Shown piece by piece: positions 1 through 9,196 of a DNA stretch of 64,000 nucleotides. This stretch comes from Thiosulfatimonas sediminis (lineage in GTDB: Bacteria > Pseudomonadota > Gammaproteobacteria > Thiomicrospirales > Thiomicrospiraceae). Below the pieces are notes generated by a model. It saw only the letters and a list, made by a program, of their open reading frames with translations, made no database searches and was not told where the DNA came from. The DNA lies in NCBI RefSeq assembly GCF_011398355.1, contig NZ_AP021889.1, positions 1,240,001 to 1,304,000 of the forward strand, read 5' to 3'. The position numbers and the translations under genes are program-made. Within the stretch, counting starts at the first letter, position 1. Every line of letters starts with the position of its first letter.

Positions 1-566
1 GTAGCGGGCATGAATTGCCATAAGCCTAAAGCTTGCGCGTGTGATTTTGCGTGCGCTTTAAAGCCACTTTCTACCATTGGTAAGAGCGCGATTTCTAATG
101 GCATATTGCGCGCTTTAACCTCTTCTACAATGTAATACAGGTAAGGTTTGGCTCGTTTGGAGACCTCAATAAGGTGTTTTTGACGTTTTTTGTAGTAGCT
201 AACGGAGTGTTCGAAATGGCCTTCATTGGCGTACACCAGATCAAAGCTGCCGGAAAATGTCGCCCATAAGTTTGTATGAGGTTCTGGTTTCGTGACTTCT
301 CGGTATTGCGCTTCAATTTCTTGTTTTATTTGAGGCTTGTCGTTTAAATAGAGCGTGCTTGATTTGTTCGTTTGTGGACGTGTAATCGGGGCTTTTGCGA
401 TGCTTTGCACTGGCTGTACGTAGCGGTCTTGTTGCTGTGCTCTTTTTTCGTCCAACATGGGCACAGAGACGCAGCCGTTGAGATTCAATATTAGGCCACT
501 AAAGAGGCAGATGGGTAAGATTTTTCGTGTCAATGAGGTCACAGAGTGTGCAGAGCGATTTTTCAT
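1..566 (-). CDS. mltD: MltD, membrane-bound lytic murein transglycosylase D (5' part; cut by window edge)
   Basis: Only the first 188 or so residues are in the window; the gene runs off the left edge. The start has a lipoprotein signal ending in LNGC, so it should be anchored to the outer membrane. Near the edge the reading frame shows LPMVESGF followed by ALGLWQFMPA, the start of the SLT catalytic domain with its glutamate in VES. The enzyme cleaves peptidoglycan glycan strands to 1,6-anhydromuropeptides. The ATG overlaps the gloB stop as ATGA, so the two are co-transcribed, as in E. coli. The LysM repeats expected at the C-terminus lie outside. Confidence 0.9.
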   Translation of the reverse strand, partial: MKNRSAHSVTSLTRKILPICLFSGLILNLNGCVSVPMLDEKRAQQQDRYVQPVQSIAKAPITRPQTNKSSTLYLNDKPQIKQEIEAQYREVTKPEPHTNLWATFSGSFDLVYANEGHFEHSVSYYKKRQKHLIEVSKRAKPYLYYIVEEVKARNMPLEIALLPMVESGFKAHAKSHAQALGLWQFMPA

Positions 567-1378
567 GATTGTTTTTCGTCAACAGTAATTTTTTCTATTC
601 CTTGGTCCACTCGGTCTTTCCAGGCACGTAAAGTGGCAAAGAGTTCAGCTGGGCAGTCTTTGCTGCCTTTGGCGATTAATTTGGCTTTTAAAGCGGGGGT
701 GTCAAAACGCATAAATGGATTGGTGCGCTTTTCTAAACCGAGCGTATCGACGTTACCGTCATGCAACGCCGGATAATTAACGTGTAGTTGATTGAGGCGT
801 TGTTGTAATGCAGTATTTTCGGGCTCGACATAGGTGGCAAACGCCAGATTGTCTGCACTGTATTCATGCGCGCAATAGAACAATAAGTCCTCATTGAGCG
901 CACGCAGTTTTAAAATGGAGTTGGCAAATTGTTCAACCGTACCGCCCAAAATCCGTCCGCAACCGCCGGTAAATAAGGTGTCGGCACAAAAAAGCCATTT
1001 TTCGTTAACATAGCTGATATGGTCTTCTGTGTGCCCAGGAGTGTCTAGTACGCGGAAGTGTAAATCTGGATTTAGGGTGATTTGTTCGCCTTCACTTAGG
1101 CGCTTTTCGATCAACGTAAAAGGCGTTTTTTGTGGGCCGTAAATCACGCAGTCGGGATAGTTTGCTTTAATTTCCGCGACACCGTCAATGTGATCAAAAT
1201 GTCGGTGAGTGATTAAAATCGCGGCTGCTTGCAGCTGGTTTTGCTGTAAAAAATCAATAACTTGCCGGGCTTCGCCGGGGTCGACAATCCATGCTAAGCC
1301 TTGAGTGCTATCATACATAACCCAAATATAGTTATCATAGGTACCGACCAATGCGGGAAGGCCTGCTATTTTTATCAT
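563..1378 (-). CDS. gloB: Hydroxyacylglutathione hydrolase (glyoxalase II)
   Basis: Metallo-beta-lactamase-fold enzyme that hydrolyses S-D-lactoylglutathione to lactate and glutathione, the second step of methylglyoxal detoxification. The zinc/iron motif THRHFDH is at about residues 57-63, followed by DTPGHT, CADTLF and CAHEY. The family's C-terminal substrate-binding signature EKRTNPF is present. I start at the ATG giving MIKIAGLPAL, which matches the usual N-terminus; an ATG 15 bases upstream (1393) is also possible and neither has a clear ribosome site. It lies directly upstream of mltD with a 4-base overlap, and divergent to the methyltransferase gene, an arrangement shared with E. coli. 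Confidence 0.93.
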   Translation of the reverse strand: MIKIAGLPALVGTYDNYIWVMYDSTQGLAWIVDPGEARQVIDFLQQNQLQAAAILITHRHFDHIDGVAEIKANYPDCVIYGPQKTPFTLIEKRLSEGEQITLNPDLHFRVLDTPGHTEDHISYVNEKWLFCADTLFTGGCGRILGGTVEQFANSILKLRALNEDLLFYCAHEYSADNLAFATYVEPENTALQQRLNQLHVNYPALHDGNVDTLGLEKRTNPFMRFDTPALKAKLIAKGSKDCPAELFATLRAWKDRVDQGIEKITVDEKQS

Positions 1379-1549
1379 TGATGACGAAACCATGTATTTA
1401 TAATCTGCAGGGATTTTAATGGCTAAAAATAATTATTTCTATGCGAAATTGTGCGATTTGTCATTAAATTTGTAGGTGAAGTTATTGAGTAGCCTATAAA
1501 AATAACTGATGAAATCGCCTTAACCTCGCCCAATTTTTAAGAGGCTTAT

Positions 1550-2332
1550 ATGTCTGCCAGTTTTCAACAACAGCTAAAGCGGCTTTTCGCGCAAGCGCCA
1601 TTAAACCAAGTTTACGCGGATGAGCGCGTTCTAATTGATCAAGCATTAAATAACGTATTTGGTTATTTTGTGCTGCAGATTGGCTGTATTTCGGATGAAA
1701 ATTTGATGTTGCACAGTCGAGTGAATGTCAAAGTTTTGCTCGATTCGGTTTATCCTGCTGCCAATTTACTCAATGACGGTGTGCAATTTGTGCAGGCCGA
1801 TTTGGATTATCTGCCGATTGGTAAGGATAAAATTGATCTGTTTTTATTGCCGCATACATTGGAAAGCGCCGATGATCCGCATTATTTATTACGCCAGTTA
1901 GATGCGATGTTGTTGCCAGAAGGGCATTTGGTGATTAGCGGTTTTAATCCTCAAGGCTGTTGGGTTTGGCGGCACCGCTGGTTTTCTCGTAATCCGCTGT
2001 TTGGGCGTGCGAATTTAATTTTGCCAAGTCAATTACAAGAGTGGTTACGCGTCTTGGGGTATGAAATTAAGCGTTTGGATTACACGCCGATACGCTGTTC
2101 AAGTCAGCCGAATAATGCCGGTTTTTGGTCGCGTTTATTGCAGCGTATTGAGCGAATGTGCAAGGCATTAGGATTTGAATTTGGTAATGCGTATTGCCTG
2201 CTGGCCAAAAAGAAAGTTGATGCGCCGACGTTGGTTGGACGTAAATGGCAGATGCCGCGTTGGCAATCGATTAGTGGCAGTGCTGTTAGCCGCAAGGTAG
2301 CCAGTGCAAAGCGTACACAAATTAAAAAATAA
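1550..2332 (+). CDS. Class I SAM-dependent methyltransferase (YafS-like)
   Basis: 260 residues. A degenerate motif I (VLQIGC, about residues 41-46) and an acidic loop followed by LFLLPHTLESADDP mark a Methyltransf_11-type Rossmann fold. The C-terminus is basic (KRTQIKK). The place between gloB and rnhA is the same as that of E. coli yafS, which supports orthology. The substrate is not known to me. The gene starts its own unit, divergent from gloB, and is followed 15 bases later by rnhA, so the two are probably one operon. A GAGG sequence lies just upstream of the ATG. Confidence 0.8.
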   Translation: MSASFQQQLKRLFAQAPLNQVYADERVLIDQALNNVFGYFVLQIGCISDENLMLHSRVNVKVLLDSVYPAANLLNDGVQFVQADLDYLPIGKDKIDLFLLPHTLESADDPHYLLRQLDAMLLPEGHLVISGFNPQGCWVWRHRWFSRNPLFGRANLILPSQLQEWLRVLGYEIKRLDYTPIRCSSQPNNAGFWSRLLQRIERMCKALGFEFGNAYCLLAKKKVDAPTLVGRKWQMPRWQSISGSAVSRKVASAKRTQIKK

Positions 2333-2347
2333 AACTAAGGGAATGTG

Positions 2348-2800
2348 ATGACACAAAAGAGTTTACCGGTGGTGAAAATTTATACCGATGGCGGTTGCCG
2401 TGGTAACCCTGGTTTAGGCGGTTGGGGGGCGTTATTGATATATGGTGAGCATAAAAAAGAGTTATTTGGCGCGCAGGCGGAGGCGACGAATAATCAGATG
2501 GAGTTGATGGCCGCCATTCAGGCTTTAGAGGCCTTAACCAAGCCTTGTTATGTTGTTTTAACGACCGATTCTCAGTATGTCAAAAACGGCATTACCGCTT
2601 GGATTGAGAACTGGAAAAAGAAAAACTGGAAAACAGCTGCCAATAAACCGGTTAAGAATAAAGAATTATGGCAGCGTTTGGATGCCGCGATTGGTGCTCA
2701 TCAAATTGAATGGTGTTGGGTTAAAGGGCATTCAGGCCACCCGGAAAACGAACGGGTGGATGAACTGGCCAATCTTGCAATGGATCAATTCAAATCGTAA
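2348..2800 (+). CDS. rnhA: Ribonuclease HI
   Basis: 150 residues, normal for the family. It degrades the RNA strand of RNA:DNA hybrids, removing primers and R-loops. The four catalytic acidic residues can be placed: D in [12 protein letters not shown] in [10 protein letters not shown] in TTDSQYV and D in [10 protein letters not shown], plus the assisting histidine in [14 protein letters not shown] sits directly before the ATG at 2348, but AAGGGA upstream is better spaced for the ATG. The gene converges on dnaQ with only seven bases between stops. An 18-base hairpin (AACTGG...CCAGTT, 2799-2816) spans both stop codons. Confidence 0.96.
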   Translation: MTQKSLPVVKIYTDGGCRGNPGLGGWGALLIYGEHKKELFGAQAEATNNQMELMAAIQALEALTKPCYVVLTTDSQYVKNGITAWIENWKKKNWKTAANKPVKNKELWQRLDAAIGAHQIEWCWVKGHSGHPENERVDELANLAMDQFKS

Positions 2801-2807
2801 CTGGCTT

Positions 2808-3509
2808 TCACCAGTTAAGTTCGCGGCCGACTTTTTTACTGATTTCTGCAAGCTTTTGTTGGTGTCTGTCCAACTCTTGGTGATTGGCGTGAATCACTTT
2901 CAGCGAGGCTCTTTGGTTATTTTGTGTCGGTAGGGTGCTGGAACTGTGCACTTGGTTACCGTATTGGTTGTCGAGCAACAGATCGGTTTGTCCGCCAGTC
3001 ATGGCTAGGTAGACATCGGCTAGGATTTCCGAATCGAGTAATGCGCCGTGATATGTACGGTTGCTGTTGTCAATATACAAACGGCGGCATAGTGCATCGA
3101 GATTGTTTCGCTGGCCAGGATACATTTTTGCCGCCATCTTCAAAGAATCGGTGATGCGGCAGTGGTCTTCTAGTTTGCCCCAACGATTATGTTTGAGTAG
3201 CGAGAGTTCGTGATTGATGAAGCCGACATCGAAGGGGGCGTTGTGGATAATGACTTCCGCCCCTTGTATGAACTGCATAAAGTCATCAATTATTTCAGCG
3301 AACTTAGGTTCGTTGGCGACGCGTTCATCGGTGATGCCGTGTACCTTAATAGCGTCTTCAGGAATGGATCTTTGAGGGTTGATGAATTGGTGATAATTGT
3401 TGCCAGTTAGGCGACGTTTGATTAATTCAACTGCTCCGATTTCGATAATTCGGTCACCTGTGAGTGGATCAAAACCGGTGGTCTCAGTATCCATTAATAT
3501 CTGACGCAT
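2808..3509 (-). CDS. dnaQ: DNA polymerase III epsilon subunit (3'-5' proofreading exonuclease)
   Basis: 233 residues from the chosen ATG. Exonuclease motifs: Exo I MDTETTGFD (D7, E9), Exo II HNAPFDVGFINHE, Exo III YHGALLDSEILADVY, all with the DEDDh residues. The protein proofreads replication errors as part of the Pol III core; the C-terminal tail should bind the alpha subunit. Two adjacent ATGs (3512, 3509) follow AAGGGA; spacing favours 3509, and the longer reading frame upstream has no ribosome site. The gene converges with rnhA, as in E. coli. Two palindromes lie immediately upstream (3527-3546 and 3550-3599). Confidence 0.95.
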   Translation of the reverse strand: MRQILMDTETTGFDPLTGDRIIEIGAVELIKRRLTGNNYHQFINPQRSIPEDAIKVHGITDERVANEPKFAEIIDDFMQFIQGAEVIIHNAPFDVGFINHELSLLKHNRWGKLEDHCRITDSLKMAAKMYPGQRNNLDALCRRLYIDNSNRTYHGALLDSEILADVYLAMTGGQTDLLLDNQYGNQVHSSSTLPTQNNQRASLKVIHANHQELDRHQQKLAEISKKVGRELNW

Positions 3510-3526
3510 CATTTTTCCCTTTGCAG

Positions 3527-3546
3527 TAAAATAAGCGCTTATTTTA
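3527..3546. promoter_or_regulatory. 20-bp perfect palindrome upstream of dnaQ
   Basis: The sequence TAAAATAAGCGCTTATTTTA is its own reverse complement. It lies 5 bases upstream of the dnaQ ribosome site and so would be in the dnaQ leader or promoter. The form suits a dimeric repressor, but the binding protein is unknown to me. Confidence 0.5.
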
Positions 3547-3549
3547 AGG

Positions 3550-3599
3550 AACCTGCGCTGAACTAACAAATGCTTTATTCTGTTAGTTCAGCGCAGGTT
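3550..3599. repeat. 19-bp perfect inverted repeat between dnaQ and the FKBP gene
   Basis: AACCTGCGCTGAACTAACA (3550-3568) and its exact reverse complement (3581-3599) flank a 12-base spacer. It has no U-tract on either side, so it is not a standard terminator. It sits in the divergent promoter region, three bases from the 20-bp palindrome. Confidence 0.75.
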
Positions 3600-3638
3600 T
3601 CTGAGCACATGACCAGCCAAGTGGGAGCTAAGCGATTT

Positions 3639-4064
3639 ATGAAGATTAAAAAGGGTAGCCGTGTCTCGTTTCATTACGAGTTGCGTGATGAAGAAGGCAA
3701 TCTGATTGATTCAACGTTCGATATTGAACCGGTTATTTACATTCAAGGCGAAGGCGAGATTATTCCAGGTTTGGAAGAGTTTTTAGAAGGTGAAGAGCCA
3801 GGCTTTGAAGCTAAGTTAACCTTGCCTCCAGAAAAGGCTTATGGGTTGGTGGATGAGGATTTAATCGTCTTTGCTGGTCCAGATAATTTTGACGATAACG
3901 TCGAGATTGAAGTTGGTTCAGCGGTAGAGACAGAAGACCCAGATGGAACAACGGTGTTATTTCGCATTATCGATGTGACTGAAGACAAAGTGTATTTAGA
4001 TGGTAACCATCCATTGGCTGGTAAAACGCTGCATTACAAAGTAGAAGTGTTGGAAGTGCATTAA
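3639..4064 (+). CDS. SlyD-like FKBP-type peptidyl-prolyl cis-trans isomerase
   Basis: 141 residues from the ATG that follows GGGAG by about ten bases; the open frame extends upstream through the inverted repeat, but homology begins at MKIKKGSRVSFHY. The FKBP core is split by an insert-in-flap domain, and NHPLAGKTL near residue 125 is typical of the SlyD/FkpB branch. It catalyses proline isomerisation and acts as a folding chaperone in the cytoplasm. The histidine- and cysteine-rich metal-binding tail of E. coli SlyD is absent, so a role in nickel handling is not supported. A strong terminator follows. Confidence 0.88.
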   Translation: MKIKKGSRVSFHYELRDEEGNLIDSTFDIEPVIYIQGEGEIIPGLEEFLEGEEPGFEAKLTLPPEKAYGLVDEDLIVFAGPDNFDDNVEIEVGSAVETEDPDGTTVLFRIIDVTEDKVYLDGNHPLAGKTLHYKVEVLEVH

Positions 4065-4086
4065 GCAAACTATTTTGGTTTTGCGC

Positions 4087-4126
4087 AAAAAAAAGGCCGG
4101 TAAATGCGAATTTACCGGCCTTTTTT
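4087..4126. terminator. Bidirectional intrinsic terminator
   Basis: The stem arms AAAAGGCCGGTAAAT and ATTTACCGGCCTTTT enclose a GCGA loop, with A-run and T-run on either side. It serves the FKBP gene (+) and the convergent persulfide dioxygenase gene (-). Confidence 0.9.
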
Positions 4127-4154
4127 GTAAAGCGAGCAGTGTGAAGAATAATCT

Positions 4155-4850
4155 TTACTCGTCGTCTAAGTTACCGCATTTCAAGTTGCCAGGGACTGAA
4201 ATATCAATTCGTTTCGGGCGTGGTAAATTTAGATTGTCCATAATCGTAGAGAAGTCTTGGAATGACTTGTTTGCACCGGCACGGACATTAAATTGTTTTT
4301 CTTCGCCAATCGTTGACTGAGTAAAACCTTTATAGTCGTGCGCAGGGAACACCATCGTCTCTTCTGGCAATGTGAATAATTTGTTAGTCAAAGAGTTGTA
4401 CATATCTTCGTTGCTACCGAGTTGAAAATCGGTGCGTCCACAATCGCGTACTAATAACGTATCCCCGGTAAATACCGCGCCATCTATCATGTAAGTGATA
4501 TCGGTATTGGTATGACCTGGTGTGTGCAATACACGGATTTCTTGGTCACCCAGTAAGAAACAATCACCTTCTACGGCTAAAACATCCGCGCATTGCGATT
4601 CAGAGTTTTTGTGAACCACAATTTCTGCGCCTGTACGTTTACGCAATGGGCCCGCACCAGTAATGTGGTCGGCGTGGATATGCGTTTCAAGTAGGTACTT
4701 AACCTTAAGCCCCAACTCCTCAATATGCTGCATATCGCGTTCAACTTGTTCGATGACGGTGTCAATTACCGCCGCTTCTTTGGTTGTCTCATCCCAAAGC
4801 AAGTAGGTGTATGTCCAAGTGTCATAATCAAATAATTGGCGTATTTTCAT
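4155..4850 (-). CDS. Persulfide dioxygenase (ETHE1/SdoA-type metallo-beta-lactamase fold)
   Basis: 231 residues from the ATG at 4850 (MKIRQLFDYDTWTYTY); the longer frame has no support. Motifs: ETHIHADHITG, the iron-site histidine in HTPGHT, VFTGDTLLVRDCGRTDFQ and VFPAHDYKG. The CGRTDF and HDYKG signatures separate ETHE1-type enzymes from glyoxalase II. The enzyme oxidises glutathione persulfide to sulfite and glutathione, which suits sulfide oxidation or detoxification. It is a single-gene unit ending in the shared terminator. No rhodanese domain is fused. Naming as blh or sdoA would need comparison. Confidence 0.87.
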   Translation of the reverse strand: MKIRQLFDYDTWTYTYLLWDETTKEAAVIDTVIEQVERDMQHIEELGLKVKYLLETHIHADHITGAGPLRKRTGAEIVVHKNSESQCADVLAVEGDCFLLGDQEIRVLHTPGHTNTDITYMIDGAVFTGDTLLVRDCGRTDFQLGSNEDMYNSLTNKLFTLPEETMVFPAHDYKGFTQSTIGEEKQFNVRAGANKSFQDFSTIMDNLNLPRPKRIDISVPGNLKCGNLDDE

Positions 4851-5046
4851 AGTTAAAGCCTTGTATTTTGAATTTGCTATAATGCTGGACTTTACCGATT
4901 TGATGGTAAGGCCCACTTAATAATAGATCGGTATCGAAAACCGAATACCACTGACTTAATAAATACTTTTGGTTATTCATAAGTCAATTTTATATCTATA
5001 TTAGATTTTGTTTATATTATGCGGAAAAATACGCGCTAGTCAACCT

Positions 5047-8000
5047 ATGTTATTGAATTTCCCTAAGAAAAAAAGTGAACTGATACGTTTTATCAATCAA
5101 GAATGTCTGATTTTTGATAGGTATACGCTATCGAATGGGCTAAGAGAAAAGCCTGAAGTTATTGAAAGCCTTGAGGAAAGCATGAGTTCGGCTTGGTTAA
5201 GTCGATTGTCAAAATCTATTGAAAATGCACGCTCTCGTGTGCAAAAAATACCGCAAATTTCTTTCCCAGAAAATCTTCCGGTTTCCGCTCGGAAAGAAGA
5301 GCTGATTGAATTAATTAAAAATAATCAAGTGGTCGTCATCGCTGGCGAGACAGGGTCAGGTAAAACCACGCAAATTCCTAAACTGTGTTTGGCGGCAGGG
5401 CAGGGAGTGTTTGGCAAAATTGGTTGTACGCAGCCACGCCGTCTTGCGGCACGCAGTGTGGCTGAGCGGATTGCGGAAGAGCTCGGCAGTACGGTTGGGG
5501 ATTTGGTGGGTTATCAGGTACGCTTTCTTGACCAAGTAAAAGCGCATAGTTTGATTAAAGTGATGACCGATGGCATTTTGCTGGCTGAAATTCAAAACGA
5601 CCCGTTTTTGAATCAATATGACACCATCATCATCGACGAAGCGCATGAGCGCAGTGTCAACATCGATTTTCTGTTGGGGATTCTCAAGCAGCTTTTATTA
5701 AAACGCCAAGATCTGAAAGTGATTATTACCTCGGCTACCATTAATACCGAGCGTTTTGCAAAGCATTTTGCGCTCAATGGTAAGCCGGCGCCGATTGTTG
5801 AGGTTTCAGGGCGTACCTACCCGGTTGAAGTGCGTTATCGGCCTCTAGTCCCTTATGAAGATGAGGTGGGTAATGCGATTGAGCAGGATATGGCAACCGC
5901 GATTGCCGATGCGGTAGACGAACTTGAGCATGAAGATCCCTTTGGCGATGTGTTGGTCTTTCAGATTGGCGAGCGTGATATTAAAGAAACCGCGGAAGTG
6001 CTGCGTAAGCGCAATTTAAAAAATACTGAAATTGTCCCTTTGTACGCTCGTTTGTCGATGGCGGAACAGAATAAAGTGTTTCAAGTGTCGCAGAAACGGC
6101 GGATTATTCTTTCGACTAATGTGGCTGAGACTTCTCTGACCGTGCCGGGAATTAAATACGTTATCGACCCGGGACAAGTGCGTATCAGTCGTTATAGCGT
6201 GCGCTCTAAAATTCAGCGTCTACCGGTTGAAAAAATTTCACAAGCCTCGGCGAATCAGCGTAAAGGTCGCTGTGGGCGAGTGAGTGAAGGAATTTGCATT
6301 CGTCTTTATGATGAAGAGGATTTTAAGAGCCGGCCAGAGTTTACCGACCCAGAGATTCAGCGTACCTCGTTGGCATCAATTATTCTGACCATGGCGCAAC
6401 TGCGCTTGGGTTCAGTTAAAAACTTTCCGTTTATTGAGCCGCCGAATGATAAGTCGGTCAATGATGGCTTTCGCCAACTCTATGAAATCGGTGCCTTGGA
6501 TGAGAAACGTCGTTTAACCGAAGAAGGGCGCAAAATTGCTAAGTTGCCGATTGAGCCAGCCGTTGCCAAAATGGTCATGCAAGCGGAAAAGAATGGCGTT
6601 TTGGCAGAGGTCATTGTGCTCGCCAGCGTGCTCAGTATTCAAGACCCACGCGATCTTAATGAAACCAATATGCAAACGGCGCGCCAAGCGCACAAGCAGT
6701 GGGATGACGAGCGTTCGGATTTTTTGTTTTTCTTGAATTTGTGGCGTTTTTACGAGCATCAACGTCGTCATCTATCGCAAAGTAAGTTGCGTAAACTCTG
6801 CAGGACCAATTTTCTATCGTATATTCGTATGAAAGAGTGGCATGAGTTAACCATTCAGTTGGAACAGAGCTTGAAACGCATCGGTATGCACGTTGGCGAG
6901 CTTCATCTTTATGAAGAGGTTAAAGAGGGGAATAAGCTGAGTGAGCGCCTAAGTGATCTGCATTCGACTGCTCTGCATCGTGCTTTGCTTTCTGGTCTAC
7001 TCGGTAATATTGCCATGTTGGATGATGAGCGTTCCTATCTTGGCACGCGTAATACCAAGTTGTTTATACACCCTAGTTCAGTGCTGTTTAAAAAACGTCC
7101 AAAGTGGATTTTGTCTGCAGAATTGGTGGAAACCTCAAAATTGTTTGCGCGCACGAATGCGCAAATCGATGTGCGTTGGGTTGAACAGTTAGCGCCGCAT
7201 TTAATCAAGCGGAGCTATGCGGATCCCCATTGGCAAAAGAAATCTGGGCAAGTCGGTGCTTATGAATCGTTAACCTTGTTTGGGTTGCCGATTATTACGC
7301 GACGCCACTGTAATTATGGGCCGATAAATCCGCAGGATGCGCATAAGCTTTTTTTACGCCATGGTTTGGTCGAGGGGGAATTGTCTTCCAAAGCGGCGTT
7401 TTTTGTGCATAACCGTCGCTTAGTGGAGGAGGTTGAACGCCTGGAGTCCAAGTTACGACGTTTGGATTTGTTGGTTGATGATGAACAGGTATATCAGTTT
7501 TATGCTGAACGTATTCCGACGCATATCTACAGTCAGCCAGCGTTTGAAAAATGGGTTAAGCGGACCGAGCAAAACGCGCCCGAGCAATTGCAAGCGCTGT
7601 TTCTCAGTAAAGAGTGGTTGATGAAGCAGCAGGCTGACGCCCACTTGCAGCAGAACTTTCCAGACCAAGTGGCTTTGCCAAATAAACTTAAAATCGCTGT
7701 TGATTACCGTTTTGAACCCGGTAAAAAACAAGACGGTGCAATTTTCAATATTGCGCTAGAACAGCTGAATTTACTCAATCCGCAAGATTTTGAATGGTTA
7801 ACTCCAGGGTTGCTAATTGAAAAAATTTCTTGTTATATCAAAGCATTACCTAAATCTTTGCGAAAACAGTTTATACCTGCGCCACAATATGCGCAGTTGG
7901 TACTTAGTGATATGTCACCGCAGAAAACCGAGCAAGGGCAAGCGGTCCCTTGGTTGTCGCAGTTGGTTTGGGCGCTAAACCGCCGTGCCAATCAGAAGGT

Positions 8001-9024
8001 ACGAAGCGAAGATTTTGGGGAATTGGTGTTGCCGTTGCATTTAACGCCGTACTTTATTTTGTTTGATGCAAAGCAAAAGAAAATTGCAGGGAGTGCGGAT
8101 TTATTGGCGCTTAAACGAGATTATCAACATCTGGTGGAGGCGCAAATTCAGCGCCACCAAGCCAAACAAAATGCGCAAAGTGTGCTGGTTACGCACTGGG
8201 ATTTTGGGGATTTGGCACCGGAGAAAACGATCAAGCAAAAGGGTTTGGAGATGGTTGCTTATCCTGCCTTGGCGATGGAAGCTGAACAGATTGTTTTGCG
8301 TTTGTTTGCTGACCAGCAAGAAGCAAGAGAGCAGCACGCGCAGGCGGTGTTGGCGTTATTGCGTCGTGAGTTGGTGGATAAAGAGAAGTATTTGCAGAAG
8401 AAATTACCACTTCAAAAAGCCTGCCTCTGTTATGCGCCCTATGGGACTTGTGTCGATTTAACCGATGATGTGATTACCCGTGCCTTAATTCAGTTGGTGG
8501 CGCATCCTGAGCAATTGCGCACCCAGCAGCAGTTTAACGATGCGCTCGAGGTGTTGCGTATGCAATGGATTGAACAGGCGCAGAGTCTGGCTAAATTAGT
8601 TACTGAAATTTTGACTGAACATCAAAAAATAGCTAAGCAAGTGAAAGGTAAGATTAATCCTCGCTGGTTGTTGTCTTTGGCGGATATTTGTCAACAGTTG
8701 GATGATTTAATTGTGGCGGGTTTTGTACGCAACACCCCTGATAAATGGTTGCAACAGCTGCCGCGCTACCTTCAGGCGTTGCAAAGACGTTTAGAGAAGA
8801 TTGATCAAGATCCAAATAAAGACCAGCAGGGGATTCGACAGCTTCAGCCTTTGTTGAATCTGTTTAATGAACGTCTGCAAGACAATGCCTATGCGGGTCG
8901 TGAAGACTTAATCGAAATTCGTTGGCTGCTTGAAGAGTTACGTATTTCAATATTTTCGCAACCGATAAAAACTTTGCAACCGGTCTCGATACAGCGTCTT
9001 GAAAAACGTTTGCGTCAATTGTGA
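5047..9024 (+). CDS. hrpA: ATP-dependent RNA helicase HrpA
   Basis: About 1325 residues, close to the 1300 of E. coli HrpA. Walker A GETGSGKTT is at about residue 100, DEAH at about 197 (IIIDEAHERS), SAT in ITSATI, and motif VI QRKGRCGR at about 404. A helicase-associated domain, an OB-fold and the long HrpA-type C-terminal region follow. DEAH helicase of the DExH/A group, involved in mRNA processing and ribosome rescue. Start choice: MLLNFPKKK at 5047 keeps the N-terminus aligned with the family (PENLPVS about 80 residues in) but lacks a ribosome site. ATG 5179 is preceded by GAGGAAAGC and could give a shorter form. Confidence 0.93.
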   Translation: MLLNFPKKKSELIRFINQECLIFDRYTLSNGLREKPEVIESLEESMSSAWLSRLSKSIENARSRVQKIPQISFPENLPVSARKEELIELIKNNQVVVIAGETGSGKTTQIPKLCLAAGQGVFGKIGCTQPRRLAARSVAERIAEELGSTVGDLVGYQVRFLDQVKAHSLIKVMTDGILLAEIQNDPFLNQYDTIIIDEAHERSVNIDFLLGILKQLLLKRQDLKVIITSATINTERFAKHFALNGKPAPIVEVSGRTYPVEVRYRPLVPYEDEVGNAIEQDMATAIADAVDELEHEDPFGDVLVFQIGERDIKETAEVLRKRNLKNTEIVPLYARLSMAEQNKVFQVSQKRRIILSTNVAETSLTVPGIKYVIDPGQVRISRYSVRSKIQRLPVEKISQASANQRKGRCGRVSEGICIRLYDEEDFKSRPEFTDPEIQRTSLASIILTMAQLRLGSVKNFPFIEPPNDKSVNDGFRQLYEIGALDEKRRLTEEGRKIAKLPIEPAVAKMVMQAEKNGVLAEVIVLASVLSIQDPRDLNETNMQTARQAHKQWDDERSDFLFFLNLWRFYEHQRRHLSQSKLRKLCRTNFLSYIRMKEWHELTIQLEQSLKRIGMHVGELHLYEEVKEGNKLSERLSDLHSTALHRALLSGLLGNIAMLDDERSYLGTRNTKLFIHPSSVLFKKRPKWILSAELVETSKLFARTNAQIDVRWVEQLAPHLIKRSYADPHWQKKSGQVGAYESLTLFGLPIITRRHCNYGPINPQDAHKLFLRHGLVEGELSSKAAFFVHNRRLVEEVERLESKLRRLDLLVDDEQVYQFYAERIPTHIYSQPAFEKWVKRTEQNAPEQLQALFLSKEWLMKQQADAHLQQNFPDQVALPNKLKIAVDYRFEPGKKQDGAIFNIALEQLNLLNPQDFEWLTPGLLIEKISCYIKALPKSLRKQFIPAPQYAQLVLSDMSPQKTEQGQAVPWLSQLVWALNRRANQKVRSEDFGELVLPLHLTPYFILFDAKQKKIAGSADLLALKRDYQHLVEAQIQRHQAKQNAQSVLVTHWDFGDLAPEKTIKQKGLEMVAYPALAMEAEQIVLRLFADQQEAREQHAQAVLALLRRELVDKEKYLQKKLPLQKACLCYAPYGTCVDLTDDVITRALIQLVAHPEQLRTQQQFNDALEVLRMQWIEQAQSLAKLVTEILTEHQKIAKQVKGKINPRWLLSLADICQQLDDLIVAGFVRNTPDKWLQQLPRYLQALQRRLEKIDQDPNKDQQGIRQLQPLLNLFNERLQDNAYAGREDLIEIRWLLEELRISIFSQPIKTLQPVSIQRLEKRLRQL

Positions 9025-9196
9025 GTGGGCGGTTTTTGTTTGTGGGTGTAATTGTCATTTGCCTGTTTCTGCGCGCTTGGGTATATTGAATCAACTTACA
9101 ACGAGAAAGCTGAAAAGGTTGATAAAACCGTCAGTAATCACCATTTTATATGTTGCCCCATTTTGGGTTGATGAAAAGGGACTAAAGGTTAAATTT

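Noticed and set aside
5008-5046. Upstream TTG start for hrpA
   Set aside because: No ribosome site and no similarity to HrpA N-termini.
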